IMG/VR virus record: IMGVR_UViG_3300023178_000297
Coordinates: 1 to 22,179 of that record
Strand: one strand, 5' to 3'
Origin: a virus
Length of the DNA: 22,179 nt
The position numbers and the translations under genes are program-made. Below the pieces are notes generated by a model, which searched no databases, was not told the origin of the DNA, and was given only the letters and a program-made list of their open reading frames with translations. The stretch's first letter is position 1; every line of letters begins with the position of its first letter. This document shows, piece by piece, positions 7,722-17,830 of this stretch.

Positions 7722-8448
7722 AATTTATTTAGAGGGAGAAATTGCAGAAAGATTTGGAACAGAATTCGACGTGCATGCTACTTCTATAAAAGAAGCTATT
7801 TCTTGTCTTGAAACAAATCTCCAAGGATTCAGAGAGTACCTGGTAGAATGTTGTGAAAGAGGCATAGGTTTTATTTTTTCTGTGGAAAATGATTATTTGC
7901 AAAAAGATGAAGAACTTTTATTACAATATCCAAAAGGCAGTTTTACAATGTCTGCTCTTCCTGCAGGCTCTAAGTCAGGTATTGCAAAAATTTTCGCGGC
8001 AATTGCAATTATAGTAGTTGTGGCAGCCACGGGAGGATTTGGTGCTGGAGGCTGGGCAATGGCAGCCGGAGGAGGATTAAGTACTGCGGGATCAATCGTG
8101 GTTGGGGTGGCATTGAGTCTAGCACTTACTGGAATAGCCCAGATGATGGCACCAGATCCTTCTGTAGATGGTGGATCCGAAAGTGATGAAAGTAATATCT
8201 TTCAGGGATCAGGTCAAAATATTAATGAAGGAGATCCGGTACCGGTAGTATATGGTAGACTAAGAATACCAGGAAGACCTATCTCTCTTGAAATCAAAAA
8301 TGATTTTAATCAATTTTTGGATTATGCAGATCCTATAGATAATGCTGTAATACCAAATGATCCCGGTGATAACGGGGGAGGTGAAAACGATCAAAGTCAG
8401 GGGGCTCCCGACACCGATCCTGGCAATACTCAAAGAGTTCTACCTTGA
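7711..8448 (+). CDS. I: Tail assembly protein, gpI family
   Basis: A 245-residue protein of the lambda gpI family, required for tail tip assembly. The N-terminal ~80 residues look like the ubiquitin-like fold of the family. Next come two Ala/Gly-rich hydrophobic stretches (about 93-107 and 123-145). Then comes the conserved INEGDPVPVVYGRLRIPGRP at 171-190, shared with the start of many J-associated proteins, and a Gly/Asp/Asn-rich tail. It overlaps the K gene by 11 nt. Two consecutive ATGs occur (7711 and 7714); the first is better placed relative to CAGGA at 7696-7700. In lambda, I works with L, K and J to form the tip initiator. Confidence 0.9.
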   Translation: MMRKIYLEGEIAERFGTEFDVHATSIKEAISCLETNLQGFREYLVECCERGIGFIFSVENDYLQKDEELLLQYPKGSFTMSALPAGSKSGIAKIFAAIAIIVVVAATGGFGAGGWAMAAGGGLSTAGSIVVGVALSLALTGIAQMMAPDPSVDGGSESDESNIFQGSGQNINEGDPVPVVYGRLRIPGRPISLEIKNDFNQFLDYADPIDNAVIPNDPGDNGGGENDQSQGAPDTDPGNTQRVLP

Positions 8449-8464
8449 AGGAGCAATATAACTA

Positions 8465-11400
8465 ATGGCTAATTTTTCCGCATCTGGTTCTAGTAAACAA
8501 TATGTAGGTATTGTTGATATGCTATGTGAGGGTCCAATTTATGGACTTGTAAATGGCAAGAGCTCCGTATATTTAAACGATATATCTTTTGAATCTGCTA
8601 CTGAAGTAGGGGCTACAACAGATACGGATACTAGTGGCAGACCTCTTACCTTAGGAAATGCAGATTCGTCAAAAGTAATGTCATTATCAACTGGCTCTGT
8701 TAACCCAGAGATGGTAGGTAAAATGGCTATTATAGAAGTAGGCATAATTGGAGTCTCTTCAATAACAACTACATATGAATCAACTACCAGAATTCAGTAC
8801 AATTACATTAATTTAGATGAAGATGCAACTTCAGACTGGAATACCTTTGATAATCCCAAAACGTTTGTAAGACTGAGAAATACTCGAAATGGAGCTTCTA
8901 CAGATACTAATACATTTACCGTCGCTGGTAATGCGGGCGCTTTACAAGCATATGAATTACCTATTAGAAGAAACTATGCTAGCGGAGTATGGGAAGTAGT
9001 CTTAATACAAGGCTCAACCATAGTATCTGTAGATAGTGCAAATAATACATTCACAGTCGAAGATGATATTATAAACCATGATAGTTTAGGAACTGAAGGC
9101 TCAAGCGGTGGGAACGCCCTTTTTCGAGTAAGAGATGCTATAACTTTTACAGTAGATATTCCTAATATTAATACAAATGTAACTAAAGTAGAAGGATCTT
9201 CTTTACAATTTAGAAAAGGAGATTTAAATCAAGCCCCTATTCAACAAGTACATGGAGTTTCGGGCGCTGTTACTAGAACAGGAAATGGACCTAACATAGA
9301 ACTAAAACAGGTTAGTGATTTTTCAACTCAGGCGGCCGGCACATATGTAGCAGGTACAATTGATGGTAATGGATACCCTACAGGGCAAAGTCTAACGCAA
9401 AATGGAGGAGTAGCGCAAGAATTCAGTTCTAGTGCTTTTGGAGCGTCTTCTCCTAGTCAAGTCGATGAGTTAACTCTTAGAATAAACTATAACAGTTTAT
9501 GTTGTTTTAATCAAGAAAATGGTGATAAAGAAAACGCATATGCTCTTTATAAATTTGAAATAGCACTAAAATTAAATGATAATTGGGGCCCTTGGCTGCA
9601 AATATTTAGTAAGTACGGAGGAATAGTTAGCCATAGAGGAAACACTACTGCTCCGGTTTCTTTCGATCATATTATAGGGCTCAATAGATTCAAGCCTTTT
9701 CAAGATTTTAAAATAAGAGTACACAGACTTACTCGACATGTAGGACTTCCTGTTCGCGCCAACGGAGGAACTGGCGGTGAAACCGATAGAAAGAAATGGA
9801 ATCTTCAGGCTTCTGGGGGCACGGGCGGCGGAAATTTAAGTTCTACAATTAAAGATAAATTTGTTTATCCAAAAACAGCACTTGCAGGAATAACTTTTTC
9901 ATCTAAAAGTTTTACTAACTTGCCAAAAAGAAGTTATGATATTCAAGGTTTATGTGTTAAAATTCCAGATAGCTATACTCCTAGAGAATATTCCGATGAT
10001 GGTGTAGCTAAGTATGAAAATTACTGGTCAGGTAATTTTAAAGAAAGACTATTCTATACGGATAACCCTGCTTGGGTTTTTTATGATATTGTTACAAATA
10101 ATAGGTACGGAGCAGGCAGGTGGATAGAACAATCAGACATAGATAAATTCGCCTTATATAGAATTGCAAAATATTGTGATGAACTAGTCCCTTCCGGGGT
10201 AAAGGATGCAAACGGTGCCGATATATTAGAGCCCCGTTTCAGGGCAAATATTTATCTTGCAAAATCTACTGATGTATATAAAGTTCTTAAAGATATGGCA
10301 ACCATTTTTACAGGAATGCTGTATTGGCTTGATGGAAAACTTTCTCCTATTCCGGACGTTCCTGCAGAACCTGTCTATACTTTTTCAAAAGCAAATGTAA
10401 TAGACGGTAATTTTGCCTATGAAACGGCGGGAAAGAAAACTCTTGCAAATCAAATTGTAGTAACTTGGAATGATCCTACTAGAAACTATGAGCCTGTACC
10501 CTTAATAATAGAAGATCGAGAAAGCATAGTTAAAGAAAGACGAATAATTTCTCAAAATTCTATAGCATTTGGAGCAACTTCCGAAGGGCAGGCCATGCGG
10601 TATGGTCGATGGAAGCTTTGGACTTCTCAAAACCAAAAAGAAGTAGTACAATTTAAAACTGGGTTACAAGGAGCATATATTCGTCCTGGAGATATTATAA
10701 ATGTTCAGGATAAGGATAGGTATGGAATTGATTTTAGTGGCAAAATTAAAGAAGTAAATACAGAAACTCCTGGCTCAGAGTACATAGTTTTAGATAGATT
10801 AGTAACTACTCCATCTAATGCTGGAACTTATAAATTAACTACAGTTGTTAAAGAGTACGCTGCTTATTATACAGGACTAGATACAAAATATTTTAATAGT
10901 AGCGGAAAAGAAGTTGCCTCTGGTACTGCGGGCGCTACCGAGTACAATAAGGGCGATAAGATAACTACAAACTTTTATGTTTGGGACTCTACGAGTGATC
11001 CGGCTGTTTGGTCTTCTGAAACACTTAATACTGAAGGAAAAGCTACCAATGCATTTTATGAAGCACAAAACACTACTGACAAACTCCCATTAGGAGTAGA
11101 GTGGAAACCTTATACTCATGTTATAACAAAAACAGTAACCTTAACGTCGGGAACAGAGTACACTACTGTTTCTATGGCAAGTGGTGAATCTTGGTACACT
11201 GATGCTACTTCCATTCCCGCAGTTGGTAGTATATATGCGTTGTCTGCAGTAGAATCTGGAACCGGAACAGAAATTTTAGGAAGTAAAAAAGAATATAAAG
11301 TTCTAGGAATAGTTTTTGAAGAAGAAAAAAATATTTATGGAATCGCAGCAGTAGAACATTATAATGTAAAGTATGATGCCGTAGATAAAGATTATGCTTT

Positions 11401-14400
11401 AGGGGCTCTTCCTGATAGTACTTATGCAGATATTGAAGATATAAATGCTGTTGTTCCTGCACCTTCCAATATTTATGTTGTTCTTGAAACAGACTCTACA
11501 AAACCGGGAGAAGAAATACGAGTAGAATGGATAAAGGCAGAAGAAAGTTATTTAGACGCCGATGGAAATACTAACACTAGAGATTATCAATTTTTAAGTG
11601 GGTATGAACTACACCATAATGTTCCAGATATAGAAAGTCCTATATTTACAACTCAGACTAGCCATAGATTTGCTGCTCTTGAAGATGGAGAATACATTTT
11701 CCGTGTCAGAACTGTGTCTAATAAACAAAATGTTTCTTCTTATACTAGTACTAAACATAATTCTATAGATCCTTTTTCTGTTACCATTCCTAGAATTGTG
11801 GGAGGACTTCCAAAAGGATTATATACAAATAGTACTTTATTCTCAACGTATGGGGGCAGTACTACTACAGATTATGAAATTGTATGGGAGAAGAATAATG
11901 CTATAGGATATTCTATAGGCGCTTCTTTATTAAGTAATAGTAGTATCTCTACAGCTTTAAATAGTATCCCTATTTACGGCCTTGTAAATAGGGGATTCCC
12001 TGTAGCTAATTATGATACCCAAGCAGAGCAAATCGCTGGGAGAGGATTAGATTTTAGTTATCGAGACGACGAGTGGTACTACATTTTATATGACGGTAGT
12101 TGTTCTTTGGGATATTGGAACACCGATACTTTGGACGGTCTTCCGTTCATGCAAAAAATTCCAAATCTAGGGGCACAATTACATCCTATAAATGGCGGAC
12201 AAAATATACAATTTACGGGCTGGAGAGGGGCCTCTCAAACATGGGCAGAAGTAACCGCAGCGGGAGGCGGCACAGTTACAGCTTCTTTGCCTGCGTACTC
12301 CAATAAATTAACTGGAAGTGGTGCTAGTTTAGATCTTTCTTTAAGAGATATTGTTCATTTTGAAGGTAGAAATTCTCAGTATGAATTTGCAGCTTATAAA
12401 ATAGATGATGTAGAGTTTGATGCAACAGAGGGGACTACAAAAGTCACTATTAGAGGAGTTGGTAAAGTAACAGGCGGGGGTGGCCAAGAAGGTTTCGATA
12501 TTCAGTTAGGGAATAATACTGATACTGGGAATTGGAGAACGGGTGATATAGTAAAAATTGATGATGTATTGCGTACTACAACTTCCAGCCCAGATAATGT
12601 TTTATTAAATGGAAATGAGTATTATGTTCGAGTAAATAGTAGTAGTACCAACGATCTTGCTAATAATGAATTTTTCTTATACGGTAGTTTAGAAGCTGCG
12701 AACGGAGATTCGTTAGCAGAAGATTCCGACAGTCTTATAATTAATGAAGAGTATAAAATAACAACATTAGGAACCACGAACTGGAATACTGTAGCAGGAA
12801 CCACCGGAGTTACATATACGGCAGGAGACACTATTACCGTTGAACAAACAGCTTCTGGAACCGGAACTGCTACAAAAACATCTCATTTTATTCCCGCTTC
12901 TCAATTAGGAGGTACTTATTTAGAATATACTGGATATGTTAAAAGAGTAAAAGTTCAAGCAGCAAAAGTTATTGCAATTGTCGATGATAATACAGTACTT
13001 TTAGATAGAAGCTTTAATACTGCAATTAATAACAGAACAATTTATAAATATAACTATAAACCTTCTTACTCTCTAGATGCTGTTATAGGCAGAATAAGAT
13101 CTGCTGGCTATAGTACTTCTAGTTCAGAGCATACCTTTATTGTAGATAAATTTTTAACTATAGACCCTGGTTTGTCTACTGCAGGCTTACAAGCAATTGT
13201 AACTCCTTCTATTCCTGTAATACAATATAATTCGGACGGAAGTACTCAATCAACAAATGTAGATGGAGCAATAACTGTTCGAGTAGATGCTATTGGCTTT
13301 TCGAATCCTCAGTTTCGAATTGTAGAAATAACGGGAGGAGGCGCAAATATTGATGTAAATGATTATACTGTAGCTTGGCAAGATTCTACAAATGTAGGAG
13401 GAACTTTTTATTCTACAGAAATAATCGCCGATGGAACTAATTCAGGCCAGTCTGATAATATTCCCTTTGAAGAAGGGGAGCCAATTATTATAACCGCACA
13501 GGTACGAGAAGAAAAAGCTAGCGGATTAAATGTAGAAAGCACAGGTCAAATTACAAAAATAACTTCAGGTTCCGACGGGCTAGATGGTAAAACTGTACAT
13601 TTAGAGTCAGATGATTATAGTATTATTTATGATGAGTCTGGACTTAATCCGCTTATGAATGGAAGTAATCGCACGATTACACTTACTGCAAGTGCTTTTA
13701 ATTTTACTGCTCCACAGTTTAAATTTATTTTTACCGGAACAAATTTAAGTACTAGTAGTAGCTTTACTTTAGGAACAAATGAATTTAGTGTTTTTAGAGA
13801 CCCTGCTACAGACGCTACAGAACTAACTGCGACCATTCAAGTTCCTACTTCTTGGAATAATAACTGGAATACTACTAAACAACAAACTGCTTTTAATGTG
13901 AAGGTAGAAGTTAGAGAGCAGGGCGATGGATCTACTACTGTTGAAGCTTTTGATGAAATTAGTATTATTGGAGTCCACTCTTCAGAGGACGGATACTGGG
14001 CAATACTAAGTAATACAGCACATACTATTCCTACTACTTCCTCTGGACAAATTATTGCCGAACATAACTCTTTAACGAATGAAACTGGGTATGCCACTAT
14101 TGAGAATTCGGGAACAACTCTCGAAGTTGGAAAAGGAGGTACTGTACTTGAGCCTTATCAAGGGACTGCTGCCGAGTGGGCATCAGAAAACTACGAAGAT
14201 CAACGAGGAAAATACTTTGTAACTTATACAGAAAATGGATCTTCTAATTCTACTGTTTTTAATAAGGGTGCAATTAGTTATAGTGATCAAGACAGCGACG
14301 GTACGGATGATCTTATAACTATAGGAGACCATGAATTTACCACTTCTGGATGGAATACAGAAACAGCACAATTAGGATTTGAAATAAATCTAGAAGGAAG

Positions 14401-17400
14401 CTCTTATAACACTATATTTTTAACTCAAGGATTTAGTAAATCAAAACAAGGTTTTGGTGGAATATCAGTTGTAAACACAAACGGCTTTGAAAGCCTGCCC
14501 TCTAGTTCGTATGGCAAAATTCAAGATTATTCTCTTACTGAAAATAGTATAAATATATTTATGTCAGGACAAAACCTGCCATATTATCCTGCAAGTTGGA
14601 TTGCAGATACTTCGAATACGCTCCCCGATACTGTAACAGCTTATTGGCAGTTTATAAGTTTGATAGATGAAAATATTGATGCAGCTACAGTAGATGATGA
14701 CGATAATACAAATACTTCTTATATGACCCCCGGGACTACGGGGGCTATGAGTATAGCTGCAGCATCAAACATGGCCGCGAGCGCTTCTTCTGCAAGTATT
14801 ACTTGGACTTTTAGGGTGTGGGTATTAGTTGGAGAAACTTGGATATCAGAAGATGTAACTGCCACACAAGTTTTAACAAGAACAAAAGGCGTTGAAAATA
14901 TTTCGTCCTTTTTAAATGTAAATCACTTTGTATTTGACGGGGATAGTACAACATCCTCGCCTTCTAGTTCAACAGTTACACTTACTGCCGTCTCTACAAT
15001 TAATGAAACTGAAAATCCTTATATAACGTATCAAATAGAAAATGGAACTGAGTCAACTTCTTGGAACAGTACTTCTACAGCAGACGGAAGAATAACTAAA
15101 ACTTTTAACTACACACGTCCAGATTACGAAACTAGCGGCTCAATAAACTATCCTATTACTTTTACTAGTAGATTTTATGACTGGGATGGAACAACTGATA
15201 GTACGTTATCTGCTGCTTTAGCTGCAGGAAGTGCGGTACTTCTTGATACAGATACAGTAACATTAAGTGCAAGTAAAACTCCTGCAGATAATGTTGTAAT
15301 GGAACTCACTAATGACAGTGATATTATTACAGTGGGAGCAACTTCTAGTACAAGTGCTATTGGTAGTTTAACCCTATCAACCACTGCAAAAATTTTCTTT
15401 TCAGGCACAGAAGAAACTGATTATACACAATGGAATTGGAATGCTACTACTTCCGGATTAACAGGCTCTTTTGATAGCTCAACTGTAAACCAGTATAATA
15501 TTACAGGCATGAATGCAAATACTAATTTTGCAACTGTAACTATTACTGCGAGCAGAATTGGGTATGGAACTCATGACAAAGTATATACGCTTGCAAGAGT
15601 TGTAGATGGGGAAGTAGGAGAGCATGCTGTAATATATTATTTAGTAGGCCCAACCGCACTAGTATATAATCCAAACACAGACACTTTTACTGGCGGAACA
15701 GGAACTAATAATAAAGAAATAGAGTTTGACTTTAAAAAATTAGACACAGATCCAAATGCAGCAAATCCTGTTACAAGTGCTAGTTTATACTATAAAATAG
15801 ATGGTATTGCAGGAAATAGCGGAGATGCCGATACTTCTGCTACTTGGGACCCTTTTGCTGCCGTACCTACTACTTCTGATTCAACAACTATTCAAGTATT
15901 TACAGATTCCAGTTTTAATAATGAGGTAGATAGAGAGACCATACCTTTAATTATTGGCGGAGAAGACGGAGTAAGCCTTACCAGTACTCAAGAGTATTAT
16001 TTAAAAACAAGCACTAATTCAGCCCCTGGCAGATACTCAAGCGGTACAACAATAGACACCGGAGATGGAGTAACTGGCTGGACTACAAGTGTTATTCAAC
16101 CTGATTCTACAAATAAGTATCTTTGGAATTTTAATAGAAATACTAAATCTGATAGTAGCACAGAAGATACAAATGTCATACTTTTAAGTCAAACAGTAAA
16201 AAGTATTTCAAGTATTACAGAAGAGTATCAAGTACATAATAGTCCTACAGCAGCAAATACATCTGGTACTTGGTATTCCACAATAGCAGGAGCAGTTGCA
16301 GCACAAGCAATTACTTCTTCCTACCCTTATCTATGGAATAGAACCACTATTGCGTACACAGATGGGAGTACAAGTACGGTTGTATATAGCTTAATCGCTG
16401 TTAGAGGAAATGATGGAGTAAGTTTTAGTGGAACAACAGAATACTATATTTTACATAACAATAAAACTAATGCGCCGGCTAGGTATTCAAACGGCACAAC
16501 TATAGCTTCCGGATGGAGTACAACAGTACCTACTCCTACTACTACTAACAGATATGTATGGAATTTTAGTAGAAACTCTAAATCTGATGGTACTTTTAAT
16601 GATAGCGCAGCATACTTAATAAGCGAACTACTGAAAAGTATTTCTAGTATTACAGAAGAATATCAAAAAGGAAGTAGCGCAACTACTGCACCTACAGGCA
16701 CTTGGTATTCCACAATAGCGGGAGCAGGTTCAATAGATGCAAATAATCCTTATATGTGGAATAGAACCACTATTGCTTATACAGATGGAAGTGCAAATAC
16801 TGTCACTACTACTGTTATTGCTGCTCGAGGAAGTGATGGAGTTAGCTACACAGGAACTGCAGAATATTATAAACTTACAAACAGCAATTCAGCTCCAGGT
16901 AGATATTCAAATGGTACAACTATTGATACGGGATGGAGTACGAGTCCCTCAACTCCCACCTCTACAAATCAATATTTGTGGAACTTTAATAGAAACTCTA
17001 AGTCTGATGGGACTTTTCAGGATAGTGCTGTTTACTTAGTAACTCAGTTCGTTCAGGATGGAAAAGGTATATCCTCTATAACAGAGCAATACGCCCTTCA
17101 TACAAGTCCAAGTAGTGCACCTAGCTCGGGTTGGAACTCAACTTTCCCGACAATTAGTGCAAACTATCCATATATTTGGAATCGAACTTTAATTAATTAT
17201 ACTGACGGTACAAATTCTGGATATATTTATACACTTATTGCTGCACGAGGTTCAAATGGTACAACTCCTGTTAAGGGAGTAGATTATGATGATGGAGACC
17301 CCGGAGCAGATGCAGGACAAGTAGTTACAGGATATATTTATTCAGCGAATAATAATCCCACAGTTCCTAATAATCAAACGTATAATTTTGCCAATGCTGG

Positions 17401-17809
17401 GCTAGATAGTGCATTTAGTAGTATTACAGGATGGTCTGTAAATCCTCCGACATTTAGCTCTACAAATAATGTTATTTATTATGCTTCTTATAAGGCAGTA
17501 GAGACTGTGAACAGCAGCGGTAACGCAACCGGAAGTGGAACTGTTACTTTTAGTGCTCGTCAAGTTGGAACAAGTTTTACAGGTCTTGTTACTTTTGCAA
17601 GCGGAGACTTTTCTACAGGCGGTAGCACCATTACAGCTATTGATGGAGGAAATATTGCAACAAATAGTATTACAGCCACCCAATTACAAATTTCTAATAG
17701 TACAGGTGCGAGTAGTGCAGGAATTAATATGAACTATAATAGTGGAAATCCTAAAATAGAAATTAGTGACGGAAGCAGCATAAGAGTTGTTTTAGGCTAT
17801 CTTTCTTAA
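8465..17809 (+). CDS. J: Tail tip / host-specificity protein J, giant 3114-residue form
   Basis: This is the central tail fibre and receptor-binding protein. The N-terminus has the J signature GIVDMLCEGPIYGLVNG (residues 15-31). The tip core follows: YPKTALAGITF at 468, FYTDNPAWVFYDIV at 530, and NSIAFGATSEGQAMRYGRW near 698-716. About 998-1098 is FN3-like and about 1580-2490 holds several Ig-like stretches. Residues 2501-2930 are three tandem repeats. The end (DGGNIATNSITATQLQIS ... GSSIRVVLGYLS) is typical of J C-termini, so the protein is complete. Lambda J has 1132 residues; the excess lies in inserts and the Thr/Ser/Asn-rich distal array. AAGGAG at 8448-8453 lies 11 nt before the ATG. 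Receptor specificity presumably lies in the distal half, which is inference. Confidence 0.95.
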   Translation: MANFSASGSSKQYVGIVDMLCEGPIYGLVNGKSSVYLNDISFESATEVGATTDTDTSGRPLTLGNADSSKVMSLSTGSVNPEMVGKMAIIEVGIIGVSSITTTYESTTRIQYNYINLDEDATSDWNTFDNPKTFVRLRNTRNGASTDTNTFTVAGNAGALQAYELPIRRNYASGVWEVVLIQGSTIVSVDSANNTFTVEDDIINHDSLGTEGSSGGNALFRVRDAITFTVDIPNINTNVTKVEGSSLQFRKGDLNQAPIQQVHGVSGAVTRTGNGPNIELKQVSDFSTQAAGTYVAGTIDGNGYPTGQSLTQNGGVAQEFSSSAFGASSPSQVDELTLRINYNSLCCFNQENGDKENAYALYKFEIALKLNDNWGPWLQIFSKYGGIVSHRGNTTAPVSFDHIIGLNRFKPFQDFKIRVHRLTRHVGLPVRANGGTGGETDRKKWNLQASGGTGGGNLSSTIKDKFVYPKTALAGITFSSKSFTNLPKRSYDIQGLCVKIPDSYTPREYSDDGVAKYENYWSGNFKERLFYTDNPAWVFYDIVTNNRYGAGRWIEQSDIDKFALYRIAKYCDELVPSGVKDANGADILEPRFRANIYLAKSTDVYKVLKDMATIFTGMLYWLDGKLSPIPDVPAEPVYTFSKANVIDGNFAYETAGKKTLANQIVVTWNDPTRNYEPVPLIIEDRESIVKERRIISQNSIAFGATSEGQAMRYGRWKLWTSQNQKEVVQFKTGLQGAYIRPGDIINVQDKDRYGIDFSGKIKEVNTETPGSEYIVLDRLVTTPSNAGTYKLTTVVKEYAAYYTGLDTKYFNSSGKEVASGTAGATEYNKGDKITTNFYVWDSTSDPAVWSSETLNTEGKATNAFYEAQNTTDKLPLGVEWKPYTHVITKTVTLTSGTEYTTVSMASGESWYTDATSIPAVGSIYALSAVESGTGTEILGSKKEYKVLGIVFEEEKNIYGIAAVEHYNVKYDAVDKDYALGALPDSTYADIEDINAVVPAPSNIYVVLETDSTKPGEEIRVEWIKAEESYLDADGNTNTRDYQFLSGYELHHNVPDIESPIFTTQTSHRFAALEDGEYIFRVRTVSNKQNVSSYTSTKHNSIDPFSVTIPRIVGGLPKGLYTNSTLFSTYGGSTTTDYEIVWEKNNAIGYSIGASLLSNSSISTALNSIPIYGLVNRGFPVANYDTQAEQIAGRGLDFSYRDDEWYYILYDGSCSLGYWNTDTLDGLPFMQKIPNLGAQLHPINGGQNIQFTGWRGASQTWAEVTAAGGGTVTASLPAYSNKLTGSGASLDLSLRDIVHFEGRNSQYEFAAYKIDDVEFDATEGTTKVTIRGVGKVTGGGGQEGFDIQLGNNTDTGNWRTGDIVKIDDVLRTTTSSPDNVLLNGNEYYVRVNSSSTNDLANNEFFLYGSLEAANGDSLAEDSDSLIINEEYKITTLGTTNWNTVAGTTGVTYTAGDTITVEQTASGTGTATKTSHFIPASQLGGTYLEYTGYVKRVKVQAAKVIAIVDDNTVLLDRSFNTAINNRTIYKYNYKPSYSLDAVIGRIRSAGYSTSSSEHTFIVDKFLTIDPGLSTAGLQAIVTPSIPVIQYNSDGSTQSTNVDGAITVRVDAIGFSNPQFRIVEITGGGANIDVNDYTVAWQDSTNVGGTFYSTEIIADGTNSGQSDNIPFEEGEPIIITAQVREEKASGLNVESTGQITKITSGSDGLDGKTVHLESDDYSIIYDESGLNPLMNGSNRTITLTASAFNFTAPQFKFIFTGTNLSTSSSFTLGTNEFSVFRDPATDATELTATIQVPTSWNNNWNTTKQQTAFNVKVEVREQGDGSTTVEAFDEISIIGVHSSEDGYWAILSNTAHTIPTTSSGQIIAEHNSLTNETGYATIENSGTTLEVGKGGTVLEPYQGTAAEWASENYEDQRGKYFVTYTENGSSNSTVFNKGAISYSDQDSDGTDDLITIGDHEFTTSGWNTETAQLGFEINLEGSSYNTIFLTQGFSKSKQGFGGISVVNTNGFESLPSSSYGKIQDYSLTENSINIFMSGQNLPYYPASWIADTSNTLPDTVTAYWQFISLIDENIDAATVDDDDNTNTSYMTPGTTGAMSIAAASNMAASASSASITWTFRVWVLVGETWISEDVTATQVLTRTKGVENISSFLNVNHFVFDGDSTTSSPSSSTVTLTAVSTINETENPYITYQIENGTESTSWNSTSTADGRITKTFNYTRPDYETSGSINYPITFTSRFYDWDGTTDSTLSAALAAGSAVLLDTDTVTLSASKTPADNVVMELTNDSDIITVGATSSTSAIGSLTLSTTAKIFFSGTEETDYTQWNWNATTSGLTGSFDSSTVNQYNITGMNANTNFATVTITASRIGYGTHDKVYTLARVVDGEVGEHAVIYYLVGPTALVYNPNTDTFTGGTGTNNKEIEFDFKKLDTDPNAANPVTSASLYYKIDGIAGNSGDADTSATWDPFAAVPTTSDSTTIQVFTDSSFNNEVDRETIPLIIGGEDGVSLTSTQEYYLKTSTNSAPGRYSSGTTIDTGDGVTGWTTSVIQPDSTNKYLWNFNRNTKSDSSTEDTNVILLSQTVKSISSITEEYQVHNSPTAANTSGTWYSTIAGAVAAQAITSSYPYLWNRTTIAYTDGSTSTVVYSLIAVRGNDGVSFSGTTEYYILHNNKTNAPARYSNGTTIASGWSTTVPTPTTTNRYVWNFSRNSKSDGTFNDSAAYLISELLKSISSITEEYQKGSSATTAPTGTWYSTIAGAGSIDANNPYMWNRTTIAYTDGSANTVTTTVIAARGSDGVSYTGTAEYYKLTNSNSAPGRYSNGTTIDTGWSTSPSTPTSTNQYLWNFNRNSKSDGTFQDSAVYLVTQFVQDGKGISSITEQYALHTSPSSAPSSGWNSTFPTISANYPYIWNRTLINYTDGTNSGYIYTLIAARGSNGTTPVKGVDYDDGDPGADAGQVVTGYIYSANNNPTVPNNQTYNFANAGLDSAFSSITGWSVNPPTFSSTNNVIYYASYKAVETVNSSGNATGSGTVTFSARQVGTSFTGLVTFASGDFSTGGSTITAIDGGNIATNSITATQLQISNSTGASSAGINMNYNSGNPKIEISDGSSIRVVLGYLS
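15965..17254 (+). repeat. Three tandem coding repeats near the J C-terminus
   Basis: Units start at 15965, 16412 and 16835 (J residues 2501, 2650 and 2791) and end at 17254, giving units of 149, 141 and 140 residues. Each opens with DGVS and has an A half (YY...APGRYS-GTTI...W, then a Y[LV]WNF[NS]RN motif with KSD) and a B half (SISSITE[EQ]Y, W[YN]ST, a YPY-WNRT-like motif, then YTDG). Units 1 and 2 share exact 20-nt DNA blocks at 16268-16287/16700-16719 and 16334-16353/16757-16776, pointing to fairly recent duplication or recombination. Similar SI-EEY/W-ST/YLW-RT repeats occur in distal receptor-binding parts of other phage tail proteins; function here is inferred. Confidence 0.9.
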
Positions 17810-17830
17810 CAACCACCAAAAAAATAATCC

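Noticed and set aside
14727-14744. GC-rich hairpin CCCCCG/CGGGGG inside J
   Set aside because: Six pairs with a 6 nt loop, but in mid-gene and without a T-run. It encodes an ordinary Thr/Pro/Gly segment and is probably incidental.
16737-17039. A 100-residue forward frame inside the J repeats
   Set aside because: It overlaps J in another frame, has a Leu/Gln/Ile-rich low-complexity product made by the repeat codons and lacks a ribosome site.
17402-17732. Cys/Ser-rich minus-strand frame and Leu-rich plus-strand frame near the end of J
   Set aside because: Both are alternate readings of Thr/Ser/Gly codons in J, with compositions not seen in real small proteins and no start signals.
17810-17830. 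Possible terminator between J and the second promoter
   Set aside because: The bases are A- and C-rich with no inverted repeat or T-run, so no terminator can be supported.
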